Source: a virus. From it: 31,769 nucleotides of DNA. This document shows positions 11,934 to 17,993 of the stretch, one piece after another; within the stretch, counting starts at the first letter, position 1; every line of letters starts with the position of its first letter. The notes beneath the pieces are model-generated. The model was not told where the DNA came from. It was given only the letters and a program-made list of their open reading frames with translations, and made no database searches. Made by a program: the position numbers and the translations under genes. Location of the stretch: positions 1 to 31,769 of the IMG/VR virus record IMGVR_UViG_3300025872_000195; one strand, 5' to 3'.

Positions 11934-12127
11934 ACACCTATTGTTCTCTCAAAGAGTCTAATACCTGCCATGGTTGCCATCATTGCTAGAGCCATGCTTG
12001 CTGCATAAGTAGACACAAGGTTAAGGCCGAATATTATATGCATAATATACGTTGAAGATGTAATTACTACCACAGGTGTGATGAACAACACAGAGAACAT
12101 AACAATACCAACAAGTAACTTTTTCAT
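11930..12127 (-). CDS. Two-helix membrane protein, 65 aa
   Basis: The first gene leftward of the divergent control region. It encodes MKKLLVGIVMFSVLFITPVV, a short polar stretch, and a second hydrophobic helix (YAASMALAMMATMAGIRLF) ending FERTIGV. It is likely an inner-membrane protein made very early. A repeat element lies 28 bases upstream (12155-12167). No family recognised. Confidence 0.7.
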   Translation of the reverse strand: MKKLLVGIVMFSVLFITPVVVITSSTYIMHIIFGLNLVSTYAASMALAMMATMAGIRLFERTIGV

Positions 12128-12286
12128 GATAAAAATTTTAATGATTCAACATCTGTAGAAAGAAGTACCAGAAACTTTCTGCTACAAAATATTTACAAAT
12201 TATTCTACAATTCAACATGCCTAGTAGAAAGAAGTAGGGGGTACTACCAGCTGTGGCAGGTGGGGGGGTCTGCTTATATACGATCC

Positions 12287-12415
12287 CTAACACTGCATAA
12301 CACATAATAATTCAAAATAACAATGCAAAACACACAAGAATTTAAATTAACAATGTCTAACACAAAACAAATGTCTAACACAAAAAATTTTAAAATAACA
12401 ATCTCTAACACAAAA
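12287..12415 (+). repeat. A/C-rich short direct repeats
   Basis: TCTAACACAAAA is present exactly at 12356-12367, 12374-12385 and 12404-12415, with a looser copy near 12287. TAACAAT occurs at 12318, 12348 and 12396. Spacings are 18, 30 and 48 bases. They may be binding sites for a phage regulator or replication protein. The spacings are multiples of three and the region is open in one frame (from 12323), but that frame would remove the lipoprotein signal, so noncoding sites are preferred. Confidence 0.7.
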
Positions 12416-12439
12416 TATACATATGTAAGATTAAATAAG

Positions 12440-12447
12440 TATATTTG
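12440..12447 (+). promoter_or_regulatory. Bacteroidota-type -7 box, start codon four bases downstream
   Basis: TATATTTG matches TAnnTTTG. Only TTAT separates it from ATG 12452, so transcription would begin at or next to the start codon and the lipoprotein mRNA would be leaderless. Confidence 0.55.
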
Positions 12448-12451
12448 TTAT

Positions 12452-12550
12452 ATGAAGATTATTGTTGTTATACTTATTGGGCTATTATTGACCGGGTGCA
12501 AGTCTACTAGCAGGTGTGATGCTTATAGTAAGACTGATATCCGGAAATAG
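12452..12550 (+). CDS. Small lipoprotein, 32 aa
   Basis: MKIIVVILIGLLLTGCKSTS is a lipoprotein signal with lipobox LTGC (Cys16), leaving a mature peptide of about 17 residues (CKSTSRCDAYSKTDIRK). The CKS-x-CDAY-x-K pattern repeats that of the lipoprotein at 9408-9548. A longer in-frame start at 12323 exists but would bury the signal. It is the first rightward gene, 23 bases before the cell-wall enzyme. Spanin-like or envelope role possible. Confidence 0.7.
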   Translation: MKIIVVILIGLLLTGCKSTSRCDAYSKTDIRK

Positions 12551-12573
12551 TTTGTATATTAAAATAAAAGGAT

Positions 12574-13179
12574 ATGTGTTATACTAGAGAACAAATAGAA
12601 CGTGCTGTAAAAGCTAAAGGTTATAAGTGGTTTGAAGATGCTGCTAATAAAGGGTATGATGTTAATGTTGTGGGTGTCCGCAATAATTCTCCCGCAGTTT
12701 ATAGAAAAGTAACCAATGTATTTGATGATTGTATTACCATTACATTTAAGGATAGCTTAGGTAACTGGAATTTCTTTTGCTGGAATGCAACTACTGACCC
12801 AGGCAAAAAGGGTGTACAACAATACCATAATGCCAAGGGTGTAGCAAGACTAGTACCTGGACAGTATAGGTCAACATGGATGGTTGATAAGCATCAGGGC
12901 AAATATGATGCACTATGCCAGAGGCTAGGTGATGTTACTGTATGGAGGGATGCTAATAAAGACTTAGTCTTTGATGAAAAGGTAAAAGATACAGGAATGT
13001 TTGGTATTAACATCCACAAGGCAGGCACTGACAGCACATGGGTAGAAAATTGGTCTGAGGGATGTCAGGTGTTTAAAAGAGTAAAAGACTTTAATGAGTT
13101 TATGTCTATATGTAAAAGGGCAGCTAAGATACACGGCAATAAGTTTTCTTATACACTATTAGAGTCTACAGATATCTAA
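12574..13179 (+). CDS. Probable peptidoglycan-active enzyme (L,D-transpeptidase-like), 201 aa
   Basis: The C-terminal half contains MFGINIHKAGTDS, then VENWSEGCQVFKR. This H-x-A and S-x-GC arrangement is that of the YkuD/L,D-transpeptidase catalytic site, where the Cys of S-x-GC attacks the substrate. Residues 1-60 (EQIERAVKAKGYKWFEDAANKG) form a conserved N-terminal part. The family is frequent in phages of Bacteroidota and I regard it as the likely endolysin or a virion wall enzyme. There is no signal peptide. Its stop overlaps the next start as TAATG. Confidence 0.65.
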   Translation: MCYTREQIERAVKAKGYKWFEDAANKGYDVNVVGVRNNSPAVYRKVTNVFDDCITITFKDSLGNWNFFCWNATTDPGKKGVQQYHNAKGVARLVPGQYRSTWMVDKHQGKYDALCQRLGDVTVWRDANKDLVFDEKVKDTGMFGINIHKAGTDSTWVENWSEGCQVFKRVKDFNEFMSICKRAAKIHGNKFSYTLLESTDI

Positions 13180-13811
13180 TGGCACACATAGAACATAACT
13201 TCTTTCCTCTTAAGGTATTTGTTAGGAATGAGTACATGTACCAGGGTACAAAAGGTCATGGAGAATTTACTCCGGGGGTAGTAATATCTGTTAGATGTAT
13301 GCCGGGACAAGCAGCATTGTTCCAGGTATTGTTAGAGAATGGCGTACTTAGAGATAAACTACCAAGCCATGCTCTACTGACTAAGCCAGAGTTACCAGAT
13401 CCAGATCTACCATTTCACTTTCTACAGATATGGAATTGCTTCTCTTATAACTTTACTTTGTTACATCTATCATATTTGTATGATGCACCAGTAGAAGTGT
13501 ATATGAAAGATCACAAGTTCTACCCAGGTAGTTACTATGCAACAATAAACTGGGGGTCAAATGACTTTAATACAGATTTATCTTTAGCTGAAGATGCACT
13601 AGAACACAAGAGTCATCATATTATTTTATTAGATAATGGTCAAATAGCACTGCAACCAAACAATAGAATCAAGTGGTCTGAGCCAAGTTTTGTAACTAAA
13701 CCATTCCCTGAAAAACCAGACTATCTAGTTAACAAAGATTACTATAACTGTGAGGGATTTGATAAGTGGCACACAGAAGATTCAGAAAGAATGTTTTATG
13801 ATAACGAATAA
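13179..13811 (+). CDS. Conserved hypothetical protein, 210 aa
   Basis: A 210-residue soluble protein with a beta-rich start (FFPLKVFVRNEYMYQG, GVVISVRCMPGQAALFQVLL) and a middle rich in aromatic residues (FHFLQIWNCFSYNFTLLHLS). The C-terminus is prolines and acidic residues (FVTKPFPEKPDYLVNKDYY). I think I have seen it in crAss-like phages but know no function. It overlaps the upstream enzyme gene by one base, so the pair is likely coexpressed. Confidence 0.7.
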   Translation: MAHIEHNFFPLKVFVRNEYMYQGTKGHGEFTPGVVISVRCMPGQAALFQVLLENGVLRDKLPSHALLTKPELPDPDLPFHFLQIWNCFSYNFTLLHLSYLYDAPVEVYMKDHKFYPGSYYATINWGSNDFNTDLSLAEDALEHKSHHIILLDNGQIALQPNNRIKWSEPSFVTKPFPEKPDYLVNKDYYNCEGFDKWHTEDSERMFYDNE

Positions 13812-13840
13812 TTAAGTATATTATATAGTACTTAATTATT
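13807..13840 (+). terminator. Perfect 12-bp inverted repeat over the stop of the 13179 gene
   Basis: AATAATTAAGTA and TACTTAATTATT pair perfectly across a 10-base loop and include the stop codon, like the hairpins of the leftward array. It is AT-only with a short T tail, so it would be a weak terminator. Confidence 0.45.
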
Positions 13841-13846
13841 TATATC

Positions 13847-13984
13847 ATGGCAAAAATAAAAGAAGCTCCAAAAAAATTAGTAGCAGTAAAAGTATCCCGC
13901 CCAGGAGTACATGCTAAAACTAAAACTAGCAAACTTAAAGCAAGTAAGAATTATAAAAAGTTATATAGAGGACAAGGTAAATAA
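13847..13984 (+). CDS. Very basic small protein, 45 aa
   Basis: ATG 13847 to TAA 13982-13984 encodes MAKIKEAPKKLVAVKVSRPG, then VHAKTKTSKLKASKNYKKLY and RGQGK. The RPGVHAKTKTSKLKASKNY-KK-YRGQG core is, as I remember, conserved among small proteins of phages of Bacteroidota. About a third of the residues are Lys or Arg, so nucleic-acid or ribosome binding is plausible. Function unknown. Confidence 0.75.
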   Translation: MAKIKEAPKKLVAVKVSRPGVHAKTKTSKLKASKNYKKLYRGQGK

Positions 13985-14005
13985 ATTTTTTATTTATATT
14001 TGTCT

Positions 14006-14380
14006 GTGACTCTAGAAGAAAAAGTACTTTGGGAAAAGGCTACTACTCTTGCAGAAGACAACCTGCAAGCTAGAGAATTATTTGAAAAATTAAAAACCAA
14101 TAAAATGCAATTAAAAGGAAAAAGGGTTTTATTAAATAAACCAGAAGTAAAGGAATCTCCATTTGAATTAAGTGAGGCTGACAAGCAAGCACTTGAAATG
14201 GACATGAGAAAGACATGGACTAAGTTAGAAGTTTATGCTATAGGGGATGAAGTAGAATCAGTTAAGGTGGGGGATAAAGTGTACATGGGAATTACCGGGT
14301 TACAGTCATCTGAAGCAGTAGAGCTTGAGGATGGTGTTAAGTTAATGGTAGCTGAAAGAGATATTGCAATAGTATGGTAA
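14006..14380 (+). CDS. GroES-like co-chaperonin, 124 aa
   Basis: The core strands match Cpn10/GroES: KGKRVLLNKPE near residue 40, then VYAIGDEVESVKVGDKVYMG near residue 77, an acidic turn (VELEDGVKLMVAERD) and the closing DIAIVW. A helical extension of about 35 residues precedes the core, and the segment where GroES has its mobile loop (ESPFELSEADKQALEMDMR) is charged and lacks the usual hydrophobic IVL tripeptide. There is no GroEL in the window, so it would act with host GroEL, as T4 gp31 does for capsid folding. GTG 14006 is chosen because a TATATTTG box covers 13995-14002; TTG 14000 is the alternative. Confidence 0.75.
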   Translation: MTLEEKVLWEKATTLAEDNLQARELFEKLKTNKMQLKGKRVLLNKPEVKESPFELSEADKQALEMDMRKTWTKLEVYAIGDEVESVKVGDKVYMGITGLQSSEAVELEDGVKLMVAERDIAIVW

Positions 14381-14664
14381 ATCTAACAGAAGAGTTTAAT
14401 CAAATGCCCGTGTCAGATAAAATCAATGGGAAAGAAATTCCTGTAGAACCAAGAATAGTAAATTTAGAAAGACCCAGATATTATGGTGGTGCAGGTCATA
14501 CTTATGAAGTATTTAATGTACTAGAAGCATGGGGCTTAGATGAAGACTTCTATTTAGGGAATGTGATAAAGTACTTAGCAAGAGCTGGTAAAAAAACTTA
14601 CACCAAGAAAGAAGATTTACAAAAAGCTTTAGTATATTTACAAAGAAGAATAGATAAATTATGA
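14374..14664 (+). CDS. DUF3310 protein (SaV-like), 96 aa
   Basis: The second half is the DUF3310 signature: YEVFNVLEAWGLDEDFYLGN, then VIKYLARAGKKTYTKKEDLQ and KALVYLQRRID. The domain is widespread in phages and sometimes annotated as a nucleotide kinase, but it lacks a P-loop and its real activity is uncertain. The N-terminal 35 residues contain the usual substrate-side HY-like stretch (RPRYYGGAGHTYEV). Start overlaps the GroES-like gene by seven bases. Confidence 0.88.
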   Translation: MVNLTEEFNQMPVSDKINGKEIPVEPRIVNLERPRYYGGAGHTYEVFNVLEAWGLDEDFYLGNVIKYLARAGKKTYTKKEDLQKALVYLQRRIDKL

Positions 14665-14915
14665 GTGAAGAAATGATGATTCAAGAAATTAAGATGTACA
14701 CATTTGGAGACATCTTAGTTGGTTTAGACTCAGAAGAAATTAATGAGACTGAACAGATAATTGAAATTAGAAAAATATTTTCTAAGCTTGCAGAGGATTT
14801 AAAAGATAATTATAATCTTAATAGATCACCTGTAAAGAGTTTATTGTTTGATCAAGCAATTGGGCAAATTTCTGCTACACAACTTCTTGTAGAGAAGTTA
14901 TTAAAAATGAAATAA
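14661..14915 (+). CDS. Possible Acb2-type protein (anti-CBASS cyclic-nucleotide sponge), 84 aa
   Basis: An 84-residue helical protein with YTFGDILVGLDSEEINE, then IIEIRKIFSKLAEDLKD, then LLFDQAIGQISATQLLVEKL. The order (G-x3-VG-like start, I-x-IK-like helix, final A-x-Q/M-x-V-K helix) and the size match phage proteins of the Acb2 family as I remember it. Acb2 binds cyclic oligonucleotide signals and blocks CBASS immunity. The match is by pattern only and several signature residues differ. It overlaps DUF3310 by four bases. Confidence 0.4.
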   Translation: MSEEMMIQEIKMYTFGDILVGLDSEEINETEQIIEIRKIFSKLAEDLKDNYNLNRSPVKSLLFDQAIGQISATQLLVEKLLKMK

Positions 14916-15106
14916 TGAAGATTTTAGCTATCATAATATTATTATTTATAATAGCAGTATTATGGATGATTGCCCATGTAATGTACAAACCTGCATATGA
15001 TAAATTTAGAAAAGAATATGTATCAGATAAAGATAGTATTAAACTAGCAGTAGTCTGTGTATTCTTTATGTTGTTTTTTGCATTTACCATTGGCCTACTA
15101 CTCTAG
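14915..15106 (+). CDS. Two-helix membrane protein, 63 aa
   Basis: An N-terminal hydrophobic helix (ILAIIILLFIIAVLWMIA), a charged middle (KFRKEYVSDKDSIK) and a second hydrophobic helix (AVVCVFFMLFFAFTIGLLL). The start overlaps the previous stop as TAATG. It is the last gene before a strong terminator. Holin-like size and topology, but no family evidence. Confidence 0.65.
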   Translation: MKILAIIILLFIIAVLWMIAHVMYKPAYDKFRKEYVSDKDSIKLAVVCVFFMLFFAFTIGLLL

Positions 15107-15143
15107 CCTGTTCTCTTCTTTCCAATGGTTTACTTCAGGCTAT

Positions 15144-15174
15144 AATCCCCGGTTGCAAAGCTGGGGATTTTTTT
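15144..15174 (+). terminator. Strong intrinsic terminator closing the first rightward operon
   Basis: AATCCCCGG pairs with CTGGGGATT (9 bp with one G-U) across an 8-base loop, followed by seven T residues. Confidence 0.9.
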
Positions 15175-15186
15175 GTATATTAGTTT

Positions 15187-15492
15187 ATGGCAGAAATTAT
15201 AAATCAGGGTCAAGTAAATGTTTTAGGTACAGTAATATATACGGGTGTAGCTGGGCCCCTATCTACTAAAATAACCTTATTAAAGTTTTATAATCCAGCA
15301 GCTTATATACTTACCTTAAATAGATATGATGCTTTAACAGCATCTACTGAAACAATATATGAGTTTAATTTATCTGCTGGAGATTCAGTTACTGATAATA
15401 CTCTATATGCCCTAAACCCAGGAGATCAATTAATTGTATATAGTGATATAGTAGGGACATCATACTATGTTTACGGTACAGATTATGCTTAG
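15187..15492 (+). CDS. Small virion-associated protein candidate, 101 aa
   Basis: A beta-rich protein (VNVLGTVIYTGVAGPLSTKI, YNPAAYILTLNRYDAL, YEFNLSAGDSVTDNTLYAL, PGDQLIVYSDI) that reads like a phage structural or fibre-associated domain. It directly precedes the long fibre gene, six bases away, which supports a virion role. A TATATTAG box lies three bases before its ATG. No specific family recognised. Confidence 0.6.
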   Translation: MAEIINQGQVNVLGTVIYTGVAGPLSTKITLLKFYNPAAYILTLNRYDALTASTETIYEFNLSAGDSVTDNTLYALNPGDQLIVYSDIVGTSYYVYGTDYA

Positions 15493-15497
15493 TAAAT

Positions 15498-17312
15498 ATG
15501 CAAGTAATAGATAGTAATGGTAATGTATTTGGTGGTGGGATTGAGATAACTGGTCCTGATGGTAAGCCAAAAACTACTGGTGGTGGGGGTGGATCTCCTA
15601 CTGGCCCAGCAGGTGGGGATCTTTCTGGTACCTATCCTAACCCGGGAGTTGTATGGACTAATGGTGTACCTACTTATGATCTACAGTATTATCCATTAAG
15701 CACAAACCCAGCAGGATATATTAGTAGTATTTCTGCATTAGATATTACAACAGCTTTAGGATACACACCATATGATGCAAGTAACCCTGCAGGATATATA
15801 ACTTCATCTGCACTTACTCCATATTTAACTTCAGCTACTGCTGCTAGTACTTACTATCCTTTAACTAATCCATCAGGTTATATTACAAGTGCAGCTCTCT
15901 CAGGTTATTTAACTGCAGCAACAGCCGCTAGTACATATTATCCCCTTACAAATCCTAATGGATATATCACAGGTATAACAGGATTAGATGTAACCACAGC
16001 ACTTGGATATACTCCTTATGATAGTACTAATCCTTCTGGATATATAAGTGGTATATCTGCTCTTGATATATCTACAGCATTAGGCTATACTCCATTTCCA
16101 ACTCCAACAGGAACTGTTCTTGAATATATTCAAGGTGATGGTACACTTGCTGTATTTCCAAGTATACCTTCAGTAACCCCATCAGCATTAACAAGAGTTA
16201 ATGATACAAATGTTACTCTTACATTAGGAGGTACACCTGCTAGTGCATTACTACAACCTGTTTCATTAACATTAGGTTGGACAGGTACTCTTGCAGATGC
16301 AAGAATAGCATCAGCAGTTACTTGGAATGCTAAACAAGATGCTATAACTTTAACTACAACTGGTACATCAGGTGCAGCTACACTACTTGGTAGTACTTTA
16401 AATATACCTAATTATACATCTGGAGGTGGAGGCGGTACACCCATAGATACTCAGATTTTTTTAAGCAGTGGTGTTTGGACAAAACCTGCTGGAGCAACCT
16501 ATGTAGAAGTTTATTTGGTAGGTGGCGGTGGTGGCGGTGGATCTGGTAGAAGAGGTGTAGGAAGTACAGCTAGATATGGTGGGGGTGGTGGATCATCTGG
16601 TTCTTTTAATATTGCCAAATTAAATGCAAACACTTTAGGAGCTACTGAGAATATTTGGATTGGTGTTGGAGGAACTGGAGGTACTGCTGTTACTATAAAT
16701 GATACTAATGGGAACCAAGGTGGAATAGGTGCATTATCCTTATTTGGTGGTACTGGAGTTTCTACTACTGCAAAACTTACAACAGGAAGTTCATTTGGTG
16801 GTGTTGGTGGAACAGCTGTTTCACAAGGTGGTTCTTCTGTTAGCAATTCTATACTTTTTGGTGTACTTTCTAATACTAACACATATGGTACAGGAACTCA
16901 GCCACCAGGCACTTTTGCTGGAGGTACAACAGTTTATATATCTAGACCTTTAATAGCAGGTGCAATAGGTGGTGGACTTAGTACAGCAAATGCAACTAAT
17001 GTAGGTGGATCTATAAATTTAACTGGTCCTGCTACAGCTCAAGTAATAGCAACAGTTTCAGGAGGAACCCTAGTAGGTAGTAGTGGTAGTAATGGTTCAT
17101 TAATAACTAATAGTCCTTCAGGATTATTTTTCTCAACAGCAGGTGGTGGCGGATCTTCTGGTAATTCTGTTGCTACATTAGGTGGTGGTGCAGGTGGTAC
17201 TGGTGGGCCAGGTGCTGGTGGTGGAGGAGGTGGTGCTTCTGCAAATGGTATTAACTCAGGTGCTGGAGGAAATGGTGGAAATGGATTTTGTATAATTATA
17301 ACATATTTCTAA
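15498..17312 (+). CDS. Tail or head fibre with glycine-rich adhesin tip, 604 aa
   Basis: Starts with a short domain, then GPAGGDLSGTYPNP, common in phage fibres. Residues about 60-200 hold imperfect repeats of ALGYTPY and STYYPLTNP-x-GYIT, typical of a trimeric shaft. After a conserved region ending in a Gly5 linker, residues about 315-604 form a glycine-rich domain beginning IFLSSGVWTKPAGATYVEVY with many G runs, like the polyglycine sandwich tips of receptor-binding adhesins. It probably contacts the host surface and determines host range. The gene is followed with one-base overlap by a small partner gene. Confidence 0.85.
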   Translation: MQVIDSNGNVFGGGIEITGPDGKPKTTGGGGGSPTGPAGGDLSGTYPNPGVVWTNGVPTYDLQYYPLSTNPAGYISSISALDITTALGYTPYDASNPAGYITSSALTPYLTSATAASTYYPLTNPSGYITSAALSGYLTAATAASTYYPLTNPNGYITGITGLDVTTALGYTPYDSTNPSGYISGISALDISTALGYTPFPTPTGTVLEYIQGDGTLAVFPSIPSVTPSALTRVNDTNVTLTLGGTPASALLQPVSLTLGWTGTLADARIASAVTWNAKQDAITLTTTGTSGAATLLGSTLNIPNYTSGGGGGTPIDTQIFLSSGVWTKPAGATYVEVYLVGGGGGGGSGRRGVGSTARYGGGGGSSGSFNIAKLNANTLGATENIWIGVGGTGGTAVTINDTNGNQGGIGALSLFGGTGVSTTAKLTTGSSFGGVGGTAVSQGGSSVSNSILFGVLSNTNTYGTGTQPPGTFAGGTTVYISRPLIAGAIGGGLSTANATNVGGSINLTGPATAQVIATVSGGTLVGSSGSNGSLITNSPSGLFFSTAGGGGSSGNSVATLGGGAGGTGGPGAGGGGGGASANGINSGAGGNGGNGFCIIITYF

Positions 17313-17446
17313 TGTTACGAGTAGCAATAATTGTAGACAATAAGGTAGAAAATATCATAACTATAGAAGAAAAAAATCTATACATGCTTTCAGAAGTTAC
17401 TTATATTGTTTCTGACACATTAGAAATCGGGGATATAATATCTTAA
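17312..17446 (+). CDS. Small fibre-adjacent protein, 44 aa
   Basis: ATG 17312 (TAATG overlap with the fibre stop) to TAA 17446 encodes MLRVAIIVDNKVENIITIEE and 24 further residues. The opening (V-AII-D-x-V-x-NII) resembles that of small proteins found next to phage fibre genes, often called assembly chaperones. The tight coupling supports that link; the activity is inferred. Confidence 0.6.
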   Translation: MLRVAIIVDNKVENIITIEEKNLYMLSEVTYIVSDTLEIGDIIS

Positions 17447-17520
17447 TTAATTTGTTATCTAAATAATTTTCATTATATTATAGATATACTGTATATAATT
17501 ATTTATAAAAAACAAAAGTC

Positions 17521-17991
17521 ATGGATATTTTAAATTTTATTTCTTGGATTAAAGCAGGAAACTATAGAGAATCTCTTCCTACAGATGTTCCTAATCTATT
17601 AGCAATTGGATCAAAAGATCCTAGTAGAGATGATAGCTATTTACCAATTGCTGTAAATGCAGCACCTTTACAAACATTGTACAATAGTGGTAAAGTTACT
17701 CAAGTAATTGTACCTACTAACCCAGTTACTTTAGATGCTCACAATGGTGTTGTAGAAACAGTACTTCTTAATACTTCTGCAACAGGGCAAGAAATTTTTA
17801 CTTTTAATAATACGCATATTACTGGTAGATCAACTGTTCTTTTAACTGTTGAATATTCTGGTACAGGATTTCCAGTAGTTAGTTTTAACACTTTAACTAA
17901 TGGTTCATTAGTATTAGTAATTACTAATGTTGATGTTGCTGCTGCACTTAATGCTCCTGTATTAATTCATTTTGCTATTATTAACTCATAA
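17521..17991 (+). CDS. Virion or fibre protein candidate, 156 aa
   Basis: MDILNFISWIKAGNYRESLP is followed by PNLLAIGSKDPSRDDSYLPI and a beta-rich C-terminus (TVLLTVEYSGTGFPVVSF). The beginning matches, as I recall, proteins of the fibre region in phages of Bacteroidota. It lies in the fibre cluster, two bases before the 17994 gene. Probably a surface-exposed head or tail decoration. Confidence 0.6.
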   Translation: MDILNFISWIKAGNYRESLPTDVPNLLAIGSKDPSRDDSYLPIAVNAAPLQTLYNSGKVTQVIVPTNPVTLDAHNGVVETVLLNTSATGQEIFTFNNTHITGRSTVLLTVEYSGTGFPVVSFNTLTNGSLVLVITNVDVAAALNAPVLIHFAIINS

Positions 17992-17993
17992 TA

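Larger units (their letters stand above)
10153..12236 (-). repeat. Array of about ten leftward promoter-like elements
   Basis: On the minus strand the element reads TATACTTCTTTYTACTT. Good copies are at 12223-12236, 12155-12167, 11899-11915, 11774-11790, 11567-11583, 11308-11324, 11153-11169, 10990-11006, 10606-10623 and 10153-10167, with a degenerate one at 10775-10790. For the genes with clear ATGs, the element's downstream edge lies 25-35 bases before the start, followed by AT-rich sequence often containing AAGAAC and ATTAAA. It comes directly after a terminator-like hairpin in most cases. The arrangement indicates individual promoters. It does not match the host TAnnTTTG consensus. Confidence 0.85.
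12128..12451. promoter_or_regulatory. Divergent control region between the leftward and rightward blocks
   Basis: There is no convincing gene in these 324 bases. From left to right it holds two tandem leftward elements with a small CAGAAAGTTTCTG palindrome between them. Then come an unusual G-rich tract (GGTGGGGGGG near 12260), A/C-rich direct repeats (12287-12415) and a rightward TATATTTG box. It is where transcription of both blocks starts and is a reasonable place for a replication origin, although nothing proves that. Confidence 0.7.

Noticed and set aside
12240-12275. G-rich tract as a G-quadruplex
   Set aside because: There is one run of seven G and no set of four G runs at suitable spacing, so no ordinary quadruplex can be drawn.
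12323-12451. Upstream extension of the lipoprotein frame (43 extra codons)
   Set aside because: It would bury the lipoprotein signal and consists of direct repeats; a -7 box directly before ATG 12452 explains the short gene better.
16511-16882. 123-codon proline-rich minus-strand frame
   Set aside because: It is the complement of the glycine-rich fibre tip (Gly codons read as Pro on the other strand) and lacks its own context.
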